Assembly: GCA_030620095.1 (NCBI GenBank)
Contig: JAUTXW010000143.1
Coordinates: 1,344,501 to 1,408,500, forward strand
From: Kuschelorhynchus macadamiae
Taxonomy: Eukaryota > Arthropoda > Insecta > Coleoptera > Curculionidae
Length of the DNA: 64,000 nucleotides
Direction: 5' to 3'
Positions within the stretch are counted from its first letter, which is position 1. The number at the start of each line of letters is the position of its first letter. Below are positions 13,964-26,084 of the stretch, one piece after another. Made by a program: the position numbers and the translations under genes. A model generated the notes under the pieces. That model saw only the letters and a program-made list of their open reading frames with translations, had not been told where the DNA came from and ran no database searches.

Positions 13964-15948
13964 ATCAAATTTTTCTGTCTAACTATTTTTTTTTCAAATG
14001 GCGACCATTTTTAGACAAGAATTTTTTGAAAAGAGAATTTTTTTTGCGAATCTAACGGTACTAACTTTTATGCGATTAGATTAAAAATAAGCTCAAAAGT
14101 TAAATATTACTAGAAAAAATACTCGATAATCAATTATTTACTTTTATCAAGTGTGCCATGGATAGCCATGCTGGATATTAAGTAGGATATTTTGTTTTGA
14201 CATTGACACTTACCTATTCTTTCTGAATAGACATAAGATTTCCTTATTTTTCTTAATTTTCAGTATCATTTTTGTTTTCAAAAGTCAAAATAAAGTATAC
14301 TCAAAGCGAAAAAGTCGATATATTATTAATATTTGGAGAATGTTATAAAAATTCAAGGAATGCTGCTGAGTGGTATGCTCACAGATACCCCGAACCGGCA
14401 AAATCCAGTCCATTGGTATTTTCCATATCTAGAGAATCGTTTTAGCCATCAAGAAGGAAATTAAGTGGCGTAAGGCAGATTTATTATAAATGAAGAAATG
14501 GATATTAACGTTCTTGCTATGGTTGAAGTTGTTAAAACTGTTTCTTTAAGAAAAATTAATCACGAACTGGGTTTAAGTCACGAATCAGCTAGAAAAATAG
14601 TAAAGAAACATGGATATCGAGCTTTTAAGTACCAGTTATACCAACATTTGTATCCTGACGATGGCGATAGACGGGTATTGTTTTGTAATTTGTTGCTCCA
14701 AAATTTGAAGAGAAGAATTTACCCAAATTTTATCAACTTTATCTTATTTTCTGACCAATCGAGATTTACTAATTACCATTATTAGAAAATCTGTTTAACA
14801 AGCAAAACACTCGTACTGGGCTCAACAAAATCAACATGAAATGAGAGTAGGAAATTTTCAAGAAAGGTTTGGTGTCATTGTCTGGGCTGGTATCGTTGGT
14901 AATAGAATAATTGGGCCAATTTTATTTCAAGGCCAATTAACAGGGGTTAGGTACTTGGGCTTTCTCCAAAATGAAATTGAGCAACATCTTAATGATCTAC
15001 CTTTACAAGTTTTACGCCGAATGTACTTCCAGCAAGATGGAGCAGCGCAGCGAGAAGTTTTGAATTATTTAATTGAATATTTTAATAATAAAGTTATTGC
15101 AACCAATGACCCAATACGGTGGCCCGCCCGTTCACCGGATCTCACTGTTCTCGATTTATTTATTTGGGGATATGTAAAAGAAATAGTGTATGTAACAGCC
15201 CCAGCCACTCTTGAAATCTTAGAAGAAAATATTGTACGTGTATTTAGAAGTATTACGCCTCAAATGCTGCACAACACCTTCAGCAAAATCAAAAGGAGAA
15301 CGATTAGTCTCAGCCAATCTTGTCACAATTCATATAAATCTTAAAGGTAATAATAAAAATAAAAATCATGTATATTCTTGAAACTTAAATATATCAAAAA
15401 TATTAATTAAAATGTTGACAGAAGCAATTGAACGAGCGGAAATGGAGGAATGCACTTTGAACAACTACAGTGAACTCAAATATTGTGCTTTTACATTTTA
15501 CAGCGTTATTGAAGTTAATTGAAGTTAAATTTTTGTTTAATACTCTGAACTATTTGTTAGCCAAAGATACAGATTTGCACGCCTAAATTTGTTGACGATA
15601 TCTGAAGAGGAGCAGCAGAAAACTGTATCATTTATTCGGAGCGTTAGGCGCAGAGGCGTGCATTTTTTTCATCAACAGAGATAGGCTGGGCAGACTTTAC
15701 GTGACATGACGTATCTCAATTAAAAATCCTACTTAATATCCAGCATGGATATCCATGGCACACTTGATAAAAGTAAATAATTGATTATCGAGTATTTTTC
15801 TTAGAAATATTTAATTTTTGAGCTTATTTTTAATCCAATCGCAAAAAAGTTAGTACCGTTAAATTCGCAGAAAAATCCTCTTTAAAAAAAACGCTTGTCT
15901 AAAAAGGGTCGCCATTTGAAAAAAGATAGTTAGATACAAAAATTTGAT
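13964..15948 (+). mobile_element. Mariner-like element with ~230-bp terminal inverted repeats
   Basis: The sequence from about 13964 to 14191 is repeated in reverse complement at about 15722-15948. Matching landmarks include 'caaatggcgacc', 'taacggtactaacttt', 'aaaaataagctcaaaa', 'aatactcgataatcaa', 'atcaagtgtgccatgga' and 'atgctggatattaagtagga'. The arms are roughly 90% alike by eye with small indels. Between them lies a decayed transposase gene. Length is about 1985 bp. The outermost bases and target duplication are uncertain because the arms fade into AT-rich flanks. Confidence 0.85.
14290..15344 (+). pseudogene. DUF4817/mariner-type transposase (decayed)
   Basis: Transposase of the surrounding long-TIR element. 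The N-terminal part (about 14290-14420) reads YTQSEKVDILLIFGECY, KNSRNAAEWYAHRYPEP, the DUF4817-type helix-turn-helix found in many insect mariner-like elements. A second helix-turn-helix follows (LRKINHELGLSHESARKIVK, about 14545). DDE-type motifs are LFSDQSRF (first Asp), FQQDGAAQ (second Asp), and RSPDLTVLDLFIWGYVKE (third acidic position). Frameshifts or stops lie near 14410, 14460 and 14790. The last 167 codons (14841-15344) remain open. Family members are usually about 350-400 residues, so little is missing, but the gene cannot be translated as one protein. Confidence 0.85.
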
Positions 15949-16090
15949 TATATCAACTTCTCTTATTCCTAGCTATCAGACTGATCACTAAAACTTAGCG
16001 ATTGTATTATTCTGTCATCAGTAAGCGTAATGTTATTAAAATGTCACATTCTGATTCAGAATTGTCTCAGGAATCCAAAAATGTAAAAAT
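15949..16090. other. Unassigned sequence
   Basis: Short interval between two repeats; nothing recognised. Confidence 0.4.
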
Positions 16091-16282
16091 GTACAGAGTG
16101 TTCCATTTAAAATATCGAAACAGGAGTCATTTCCGGTGAAACCGGAAGTGACCGAAAAGTGGAAAATATGCGAAAACTCTCCTCTTTATATACCATTTAC
16201 CTATACGAAATTTCGTTTTGATACATCAAACACTTTAAAAGTTATGGCCTGTCTAATAGATTCGTTGACACCCTGCATGTAG
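16091..16282. repeat. Short interspersed repeat with CAGAGTGTTCC...ACACCCTG ends
   Basis: Begins 'cagagtgttccatttaaaa' and ends 'ttgacaccctgca', giving imperfect inverted ends. Inside are 'catttccggtgaaaccggaa' (a small hairpin, ccggtgaaaccgg) and 'acgaaatttcgttttgat'. Non-coding, about 190 bp. It resembles the common insect repeats whose ends read ACACCCTGTA. Confidence 0.5.
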
Positions 16283-16289
16283 GCATTTG

Positions 16290-17825
16290 TTAGTAGGTAC
16301 TGATTTATTTTCCTATAAAAACCGGTACGGTCGTTATGTTCATTGATACTTTTTAACAAATAATAAATTGGCTTTAAAACTGTTAGTTACTCCTTTTATT
16401 TAACTTTTCGATGAAATAAACATAATGTTATTACCTATTCTCAATTTAATATTAAGCCATTTAGAGATTTTAAGGACAGTAGAGAGGAATACATTTGTCA
16501 TGTTATTTTTAACTGATTTTTCTATAAGATCAAAAAACTTATAACAAGACTATTTATAAAACTAATATATTAAAAAAAAATTGAGATTTTTATGTACCGG
16601 CTATATAATTAACAAATAGTGCAGAATAATCGAAAATTCGTTATTTATTTACTAATAATACAGCAACAACAGTTTATTAACACAAATTGAAATAAAAATG
16701 TAACAAAAATAATAAGAATTAAAAATAACTAAAAATATGAAATAAAAAAAACATAAAAATTAAACTGACTTTAAAAAAAGCACTGAAAAGTAAAAAATAA
16801 CATTTTAAAAGGCGGTAATTTTGATTTTTGAAATCAACGTCAACTTACTATTTAATTACTAAGTGCTAAGAATAAACCATGTAAGATATTAAATGATTTA
16901 CTTTAGAATTCATACTTTTTAAAACACCTAATGTGATCTAATACCTCAAGAAATATTTATTTATTACTATTTGGTAGTATGACAAATAAACATATTTGAC
17001 ATAAGTCAAATTTTGTTAAGTCGTTTAGTATGTTATTTTTCACCTTTTAGTGCTTTTTCGAAGTCTGTTTCTTCAATAGTTTTTATATCTAATATTTTAG
17101 TTATTTTTGTATTTTTATTATTTTTACATTTTAACTTTTATTTTTGAACCTATTTTTTCCTTGGTTTTATTTTAATTATTTTTATCTTTATTTTTAATTT
17201 TTATCAATTAATGGATTACACATTTTTGTTAATTCTGTACCATTTTTCAATTGTATTAACGGCGCTTAAAAATACTCAAATTTTACGATTTTTTTATTGT
17301 ATTAATGTTTATCTAAGTTTTAAAAGTGGCAGTACGAGAACTCTCTTATGCTATATCATATATTGCTATTTATTATATTATGGTATCGTATTTACGAACT
17401 TTTTACGCACATTTTCTATTACAAGAGGGATAACTGCGTACCAATCAAAATTTATTTTTTCTTTTCTTATTGTTTTTTTGGGTTCTCCAAGAAACCAAAT
17501 TGCACCTTGTTGGTCTGACTGGGTTAAATGAGATATTAATAAACAAAGAGGGAATTCCAATTTTAAAAATATAAAAAAATTAGAACCTATAGTGGAAGGA
17601 CACAATATAGCCTAGGTCCTTTGAAATAGGTTGTTGTTTACGTTAGTCTCCGAATTTTCTTTCAAAATTGATTAACTAAGTGGCTCTAGAACTCTTAGCC
17701 CTTCCCTACTACTTGGTCAAAACCTTGGACACTTCCAGTTACTTACATCCCTTGGATTATTAACCCTTTGAATGTTTTATTAATGTAAGCAGAAATGTTA
17801 CCTCTGGTATCTCGCCAAGTTTGGA
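16290..17825. other. Unassigned very AT-rich sequence
   Basis: Very low complexity in places (16640-17210, mostly A then T runs). An open frame of 106 codons at 17211-17531 is AT-rich with no motif. I see no gene. Confidence 0.5.
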
Positions 17826-17829
17826 CCCT

Positions 17830-18057
17830 CTTGCGTTTCTCCCTCCATCAAAACTATTGAAAGAAATGAATATCTACGTGTAGCACTGATGACCTATCAA
17901 TTAAAATATTCCTGAACCTGCCGCTCCCAGTCATAGAGGCCCTTACAACACTAATAAATGAATCCCTTATACAAGGGATATTCCCTGAATGCCTTTAAGC
18001 AGCTATAATTATTCCTCTTTATAAAGGGGGCGAACAAACAAACAAACTCTTGCAATT
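17830..18057 (+). pseudogene. Jockey/CR1-like LINE copy 1, left part (RT fingers)
   Basis: Translates in pieces as CSTDDLSIKIFLNLPLP, EALTTLINESLIQG and IIPLYKGGE, the start of a LINE reverse transcriptase finger domain. It is nearly colinear with copy 2 at 45.04-45.21 kb. The reading stops at 'ctcttgcaatt' (18057), where a DNA transposon is inserted. The LINE resumes at 20807. Stops and indels show it was already or has since become non-functional. Confidence 0.85.
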
Positions 18058-20806
18058 CGATGGCCTAACGGCAATAACACGTGTCATCACTTTTAGCAAC
18101 ATTGCGTTTTTCATACCTTCTTACTGCTTTTAGTTCTATACATCAATCGGCAACGCTGTGTAACTATCACGACGCTTGATTTGACATGTTTTCGCGCCTT
18201 TTAATAACACGTATTAGACATTGTCATTTATTTTAAAGTAACAACGCGTATCATCGATTAGGTTTGATTGAATTAGTACATGGCTGTCGCAATTAATTGT
18301 TTTTTTTCGTGCTTTAATAAAGAATAGGTAAGTATTTTTGCATACACATACTTACTGAATATAAATAAACATGTTTAAACACAAAATAAGTCCTAGTTTT
18401 ATAAGGTAGTTTTAAAAATAGCGAAATTAATCTGTGTATGTTGATACATGTTATTGCATTTTATTTAAAATGATGATACGTGATATTTTCAAATTATTTT
18501 GTTAGAAGATACACTAAAATACAAGAGTTTCGTTTTGTGAATTATTATATTAGTATAATAAAGCTTAATTAACACAGTTTAAAGAAATTTTACTAATTAA
18601 ATTAGTTAATAGGCACTGTCAATAATAGCCATCATAATGTGGTGTTTTTTATTTTTTAGGAAATGACTTCCAGATGTGAACGACTTTTGCAATTGGCTCT
18701 TACTCCTCAATCAGATGAATCCACATCAGTACCAACTAACACTAAATGCATAGTTCCCAACATAGTATTATCTTCAGCAGATAAAGCATCTGCTGACGAC
18801 GTTGGTGATGAAATAAAACCACAAACGCAAAATGATAATGGCATCGACATTCTCCAGCAAGCTTTGGAAAACAGTTTTCTTGAATTAGTAGATGAAAATG
18901 TTGAAATTATTTTCGAAGATGAAGCCATACAACATCAGACATACAAAACTCCATAGAAAATAAGGTGCAAACAAGTAGTTCAGATGAAAAAATAGAAGAC
19001 ATTGAAGCGAGAAATACAGAAGACGAAACTCTTTATTACCCATCAGATTGCTCAGAATCCAGTTCTACTGATCAACCAGAATTAGAATCAGATTTAGTTG
19101 ACAAAAATAACGAAAACGGGAGTCGAAAGAGGAGAAGAAAGAAGGAGACGGGCGAGTGGTCAAGAGAGAAAGCTAAGAAACGAAGAATGAAGGGACAAAA
19201 CTACTTAGGGTACACCCGAAGTAAAGATGGTAACGTTTCTCAGAATAAGGAAAGGGATGCCAGACTTTTGGATCCAACTTGCATGTCAACTAAATGTCTA
19301 AAATATAAAATAAAAGGTTTTGTAGTACAATAGATGAAGATCAGCGTAAGGCCTTGTTCACAACATTTTGGGATGAAATGAACTGGGATCAAAAAAAAAT
19401 CTATATTAATAATAATGTACTACTTTTCTGAAAAATTTGAAAACCTTAACCTTGCGATTTTTTCTCCAAAAAAGGATCAATGCAACACTTGTGTTGCTTT
19501 TAAACCCAGAAATATTTCTAAAGTTGATTATAACAGACATGTAACTCAAAAAGAGCTTGCAAGAAAAGCCAAGAATTTGGATAAGTCAAAATGTTTGGAA
19601 GGTAATATTCATGTTTTAGTAATGGATGTTCAAGCTGTAAAAATGTGCCCCGTCAATAATGCAAATAAATTTTATTTCAAGACCAGATTAAAGGTGCACA
19701 ATTTTACTATCTATAATCTAAAGGACCATCAATGTAGCAACTACTGGTGGAGTGAAGTAGAAGGAGATCTAAGTTCGTCAATATTTACAACGATAATAAT
19801 CGATCATATAAGCCAGTATTGTCAGGATAATTTGCCTATAGTATTATGGAGTGATGGCTGTTCCTATCAAAACAGGAATAATGTACTATCTAATGCTCTT
19901 CTACAATACGCAATTGATAATGGAAAAACTATAATCCAGAAATACTTAGAGCCGGGTCACACACAAATGGAGTGTGACTCGGTTCACAGCCTTATAGAGA
20001 GTTAAGTTAAAAAATAAAGAGATTTTATTACCTTACGATTACGTAAGGAAAACTAAAGAAGCCAGACAAAACCCTTTCCCTCTAGACGCCAAATACATGA
20101 CCCATGATCAATTTAGGAATTATGATGATCAGGAACTTATGCGCTACAGAAGTATTCGACTAGGTCGTGGCACAAATGATCCTACTGTAACTAATTTAAG
20201 AGAGATTCACTATTTTTCTAATGGAAAAATAGGATACAAAATTCACTTCGAGGATGAAATAAACGATCTTCCGCAAAGATTGAAGGAAGTTGTAGCAAAT
20301 AAACAACCAGCAAGGCTATTTAATACGAGATTGAGAATTAAAAAACAGAAATTTGAACACTTGCAAGACATTAAGTCTATATTACCACAAGAATATCATG
20401 GGTTCTATGACAACCTCCAATATGAGTTGTGATGTTTTCGTTTATTTGTATAATCTTTACACTTTCGTTATAAAACTGTTAGTGATTATTTTGTGTATTA
20501 TGTTATTGTTTTTTCAATATTTGTGATCAGTAAAAAATAAATGTTTAAGCTTGTGAAATTTTGCTTATTTGGGTAATACCACGGATTAGCTACAAAAATA
20601 TTCTGTAATAACACGTAACAAACACTGTAAATAGTATTTTAAATACTTTGCATTTTTTCTTGTGGTAGTATAAAGATATAATAAACAAAAGTTATTCTGT
20701 CACAAATATTCTAATTTATTATCAGTTAAAACATAAAAATATAGTTTTTTGTCTCTCCTAAAAAGTTGTCATTTTGTTGTTACGTGGTATTGCCGTTAGG
20801 CCATCG
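18058..20806 (+). mobile_element. DUF7869-type DNA transposon, 2749 bp, TSD AATT
   Basis: The left end begins 'cgatggcctaacggcaata' (18058) and the right end is its complement, ending at 20806. The 25-bp TIRs match at 24 positions. AATT (18054-18057 and 20807-20810) flanks both sides, and LINE copy 2 shows the empty site with a single AATT (about 45219). So the 4-bp target-site duplication (TSD) and exact ends are seen directly. The motif AATAACACGT recurs near both ends (18073, 18203, 20607; inverted variant at 20782). The gene inside (18663-20432) is the only long coding region. A 4-bp TSD with a DDE-like protein is compatible with the Sola superfamily, but I cannot confirm that assignment. 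Confidence 0.92.
18663..20432 (+). pseudogene. Putative DDE-like transposase, DUF7869-type, decayed
   Basis: Probable transposase of the flanking TIR element. The N-terminal region (18663-19330) is acidic and then basic (RKRRRKKETGEW), with no known domain. The conserved core (19415-20005) has FSPKKDQCNTCVAFK (zinc-binding-like Cys pair), VLVMDVQAVKMCP (candidate first Asp), KVHNFTIYNL, a YWWSEVEGD block, LWSDGCSYQNRNN (second Asp), and GHTQMECDSVHSLIE (candidate Glu). The C-terminal part (20010-20432) continues as a KNKEILLPYDYV block, RYRSIRLGRGTNDPTVTNL and a short tail. Frameshifts lie near 18950, 19320 and 20003. A segment between QKKIYIN and the FSEKFENLNL block seems deleted (roughly 100 residues are expected there from similar invertebrate proteins). 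Relatives are annotated 'uncharacterized'. The name DUF7869 is from memory of similar sequences, not from a search. Confidence 0.75.
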
Positions 20807-21945
20807 AATTATCGCCCAATTGCTCTACTACCAGTGCTATCAAAAATCATTGAAAGGTTACTAAAGAATCGACTTATGTCATTTCTTCTTAAACATCAGA
20901 TAATATCCCCGGATTAGTTTAGATTTTTACCCAACAAGTGCACGAGTGACGCCATGTTCTCGTTGCTTAGCAACGTCTACTTCTCCCTCAACACCAACCA
21001 CCCCACCGCCTCAGTTTTTGTGACTATGCAAAAGCCTTTGACTGTGTTAGTCATGAAATTTTGATAAGCTGGATTTTTATGGAATCCGTCGCACTTCTTT
21101 AAATTGGTTTAAATCTTATCTCGGGAATAGGCAACAATTTGTAAGGGCACATGGTTCTGATTCTGAATGTAAATTGATTATAAGTGGAGTCCCTCATAGT
21201 TCGGTCTCGGGACCTATTGTCTTGTCATGATGGTCCGATTCCAATCTGCTTTTGCTTCAATTTGGATAAAACGGTGGCCTTATCTTATAAGGGGACTTTA
21301 CAACCACCTACTTAACAGCAATATTAAATATGTTGAGTCGGTTAAATTCTTGGGTTTGAATATAAATAACAACTTAAAATGGTCTAAGCATATTGACACC
21401 TTAATTAAAAAACGTTCTACAGCCTGCTTTGCCATTCGATCAGTTTCAAAAGAACTGGACGTGTCTTCTGCCAGACTTACTTATTTCTCTCTATTCGAAT
21501 CCCATCTCCGCTATGGCCTTCCCTTTTAGCGCTGATGTACCACCGAGCAATTTCTCAGTATTTTTAGTTCAAAAGACAGCAATCCGCTATTTCTTCAGTA
21601 CACTTTTTGTTTAACTTCACTTATTTTGCTTGTATAACGATAACAAAATAGAGTACAAGGTCGCGTAATTTTAATTTCAATTTCATCGTAATTATTAACC
21701 TCACACATGTATTGTTTATTTCCTTTTGTTAGGTCACCTGGATTCATTAACCGCTTTACGGCAATGTTACGAATATAACGAACGTTATATTTATAGTTTA
21801 TGTATTTGCATTGACCTATCGAAAAATATGATTTTTTTTCGATCAATATTGCGTTTTTTATTGTTTTTGTTTTGTTTTAAGGTAAAGTTCGCTTTATCCA
21901 TAAAATTGTAACAATTTTCCGGCGACAATAAAGCATACTTTTGTT
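20807..21945 (+). pseudogene. Jockey/CR1-like LINE copy 1, right part to 3' end
   Basis: Resumes LINE copy 1 after the transposon: YRPIALLPVLSKIIERLLKN (about 20812-20875), FLPNKCTSDAMF, FCDYAKAFDCVSHEIL (motif A with its Asp, about 21019-21065), and WFKSYLGNRQQFVRAHG. The palm motif with FADD is lost in a deletion near 21220. The end of the protein reads NIKYVESVKFLGLNINNNL, KWSKHIDTL and RLTYFSLFESHLRYGLPF (to 21529). About 520 bp present in copy 2 are missing at about 21600. The 3' UTR ends with AATAAA (about 21928) followed by 'gcatacttttgtt'. Several frameshifts are present. Confidence 0.88.
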
Positions 21946-21959
21946 TGTTTGAAGATTTT

Positions 21960-22260
21960 TGCATATGTCCTCTAATTTCTATCGGACTGTCTGTACGCGG
22001 CATAGCTCAAAAAATACTTACCCAATTTACTTCACATTTGGCTCACAAATCAAGGGTCATATAACAATTTAATAGAAATCCAAAATGGCGGCTATAAAAT
22101 TATAGTTAAGAAACTACTTATCCAATTGTATTGTATCAACCAAGTTTGATAGAAGAGAGATAAACTAGTAAAATTTGAGTGCGAATCATATAAATAAAAA
22201 CAAAATGACGGTCCAATAAACTGAGAACTAAAACAAAGTAAAGAACAGTGACCTTCAGTT
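21960..22260 (+). repeat. High-copy monomeric repeat, copy C (partial)
   Basis: Directly follows the LINE 3' end. 'atcggactgtctgtacgcgg' then 'catagctcaaaaaatactta' is the family leader, followed by about two degenerate monomers ('atccaaaatggcgg', 'acttatccaattgta'). Confidence 0.6.
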
Positions 22261-23583
22261 TGACAAAAAACATAAAAATGTAACATATTAAGTACCTATA
22301 TACATTATATATATTTCTCCTTTTTTTCAGAAAACGATTTACTATAAGGAAAGTTCCGGGTAGTTGAGTAAAATATAAATAAAACCCTTTCAACAAAACT
22401 TTCCTCAAAATGATAGTTTTGCTGTGTCTCGCAGTGAAAAGAGAAAAACGACAAATATTTTAACGAGGGAAAGTACAGGTTACTTAAAGCAAAAAAGCTA
22501 TAATCGTATAATTTAGGAAATATACTAAATATTTGATTTATTTTATTATCCAAACCAATTAATTACATCACTATTAATTCAATAATTAAAGTTCTTATTT
22601 AAAATAGTAGCAATATTTAAAAAAATATTTATCCATTGAGTAAGTCTTATTTAAAAACATGCAATCCGGCAGTAGGGAATAAATTTTATTTGCTACTCAA
22701 ATTGTTCTTGCTACTGTAAATGGACTGAAGCATTACGTTGTTATGTAAAAACAAATTTATATGTACCTACTTATTCAGGGCTGAGATTTTTGCTATGCTG
22801 ATATTCCTGTGTAGGTACCTAGTTGCAACAATTTATCACGAACCATTTTTAAATAAAAAAACGATAAATTATTATTTGTATCATTTTCAATGCGTAGGAA
22901 AGACAGGAAGCGTAATTCCAGTGAAATAGACATATTTCTTAAATTTTTCTTTTTGCCGTGTTAAAGATATTAGTGTACCGTGTGGTTGGTAAAAAGTGTG
23001 CATCACTGCCGTGCATATAGTGTGCAAAATTAAAAAAAAATTAAGTGTTTGTAATTAATTTGTTAAAATCTATTTATTCAAAAGCTCTGATTTTCTAATT
23101 TAACGATAAATAGATAAAACGGCAATAATTTAATACAATGTCCTAATTTAACTAACTTTCAAAATGCGTATTTCTGCAGCATTTAAAGAGTAAGATTGCA
23201 ATGTTTCCGTCTTTTCACAGAAACTGTAAATTTTAAAATGTCTGTTGCGCCAAAGCAGCCCTTGACTTCCTGTTATATAAGACTTTTTTTGTTCTAAATT
23301 ATTTATACTTTTTCTTGTTAAAATAATTGCAGTCATTTCCTTTTCACCCTGGATACCTGCATACTATGCATAAACTTATTATTAAATAGTTATATATGCA
23401 TATACAAAAATCTGTTTGTAGAGGAATCCGTTAGTTCCGGGTAACGGTCATTTTACCAATTTTTTCTTTACTTTACTTTCATTCCAAAATATGCGCCCAA
23501 ATCACAGGCTCATTTCGAACAGTGGCAAGATTCTTAATTTTACATAATCTAAAAGCATCGACGCCACGCACCGGCGGGGTTGT

Positions 23584-23586
<3 letters not shown>
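22261..23586. other. Unassigned AT-rich sequence
   Basis: No coding or RNA signature recognised. The last 60 bases are locally GC-richer ('acgccacgcaccggcggggt') just before an (AT)n tract. Confidence 0.45.

Positions 23587-23632
<46 letters not shown>
23587..23632. repeat. (AT)n microsatellite, ~46 bp
   Basis: Uninterrupted AT repeat preceding the first copy of a 330-bp tandem unit. Confidence 0.97.
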
Positions 23633-24182
<550 letters not shown>

Positions 24183-24224
24183 ACGGCAAGATGAGCTAAA
24201 CACTCGCCCAACCCTAACAAAGAA

Positions 24225-25320
24225 CCTCAAAGAAATTATTACTAAAAAAAAACTAATTATCCAATTTATTTCAAATTTTGTAGAAAAATCAAGTATTATG
24301 TAGGAATCAACTGGTAGAATTTTGGTACGAATATAAGATGGCGGAACAAAAGAGAGGCATAATTTAATATTTAAAAATTCGGCCTGAAACAGCTACCTAA
24401 TGGATTGAGTTCAAATTGTGTATCATAACTAAATGTGATATAGGAATCAACTAGTAAAACTGTGTTACTAATTCAAGATGGCGGAACAAAGTGGCGGCCC
24501 AATAAAATGATTGTAATCGTGAAAAAAATCACACTCTCAGGTTTTACATATCTGCACGTTATAGCGTCCCTAGATGCCAAAAAATATGTTTTATCAGTTT
24601 CGCCAGTTCGTCTATCGGTCTGTCTGTCTACCTGTCGGTTCGCAGCATGACTGCTTAAAAACTACTTACCAGATTGACTTCAAATTTTAGTTAAAAATTA
24701 AGGGTCATGTAGGAATGACCTGGTAATATTTTGGTAAAAATCCAATATACCAGAATAATGTTAAAAAAATATTACTAAAAAACTAATTAACCAACTTACC
24801 GCGAGGGAACCGGTAACATTTTGATATGAATCTAAAATAGCAAAACAAAATAGCGGCCTAAGAAAATATTTAATAAATCAGCCTGAAAATACTACTTATT
24901 AAATTCATTTTAATTGTTGTGCAAGAATTAAATGTGATATAGAAATAAGCTGGTAACGTTGTGGTACGAATTTAAAATGTCGAAGCAAAATGGCGGCCAA
25001 ATATTTTTTTTTAAAAATCAACGTAAAAAAATCTTGGACAGTTGAATTATCATTTTGTAGAAAAATTAAATGTAAAAATGAGATAAACTGGTACGAATTC
25101 AACATGACGTAGCACAGTGGTGCTATATGTCAATGTAAAAACTACTTTTGAATGTGTTTGTCTTAAATTATACCCAAAAATCAAGGAATCCAATGTGATG
25201 GAACAAAATGGCACCCATTAAAAATGTTTGAAAAGACAGTATATGCAACACATATACTGTCTACGTACTGAACAAATCAAGACATTTAAATGTTTTTATT
25301 TTTTCGTTGCACATCAAGTC
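24225..25320 (+). repeat. High-copy monomeric repeat, copy D (two joined copies)
   Basis: Begins mid-family with monomers ('actaattatccaattta', 'aagatggcgg'). At about 24510 the leader restarts ('taatcgtgaaaaa', 'gcgtccctagatgcc', 'cggtctgtctgtctac', 'gcagcatgactg') and is followed by about five monomers to the tail. This is one repeat joined or nested in another. Near the tail, 'gacagtatatg' and 'catatactgtc' (25241-25263) form a hairpin. Confidence 0.65.
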
Positions 25321-25996
25321 TAGGACTAAGAAAATGATTTATGTTCGTTGAGATTTTTTTTTATTTAAACAAGATATATATGCAGTCATGTTTTTCCCAA
25401 AGTTTTACAAGTTGCACGGGTCTCCTAAACTAAGTGAAGTAGTTTAATAATACCTCTTTTGTACTCTGAAATCTGTCATATAAATTTCTTTTTGGTTTAA
25501 TGTTCTTCTTTTTATCTTTCAACAATTATAGGGTCTGAAACAAATTTTCAATTTTTTTTTCAATATTCTACACCGGCGAATAAACAATAAAGTAACCGTA
25601 AATCGGATTTTTTTTTACTTTTTGTGTTATTACAAATCTAGGATATCCAATATACAAATTAGCATTCTTTGCAAACAATTGCGTTGAGAAACCAACATTA
25701 AGAATAAAAACAAAAAGATAACTTTAAGATTCTTTCTAAATACAAACATACAAAGACCAACAATAAAAACAAAATAAATGGCAAATTTCCCTTACTAGAA
25801 ACGTCCCCTTATTATGAATCTTATTAAGAACGACTCTATTTAATTCTGCAAAAATTGTGTTGTGTTCTTTTACTTTTGTAGACAATTTCTTTTGTTACTT
25901 TGTCCGATTATATTCCTTTACAGAGTGGTTTTACCCAATTCTGAAGTTCCGTTATAAGGGACCTCTTCTTTTGTCTAGAAAAGTGAAAGATAACTC

Positions 25997-25999
<3 letters not shown>
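25321..25999. other. Unassigned AT-rich sequence
   Basis: No gene or element recognised. Confidence 0.45.

Positions 26000-26057
<58 letters not shown>
26000..26057. repeat. (AT)n microsatellite, ~58 bp
   Basis: Uninterrupted AT repeat. Confidence 0.97.
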
Positions 26058-26059
<2 letters not shown>

Positions 26060-26084
26060 CTATTATTGAAACTAAAAACAATTC

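Noticed and set aside
25200..25320. Helitron 3' end at the repeat tail hairpin
   Set aside because: The hairpin is AT-rich, no CTRR end is placed after it consistently, and the family tail continues about 100 bp further in other copies.
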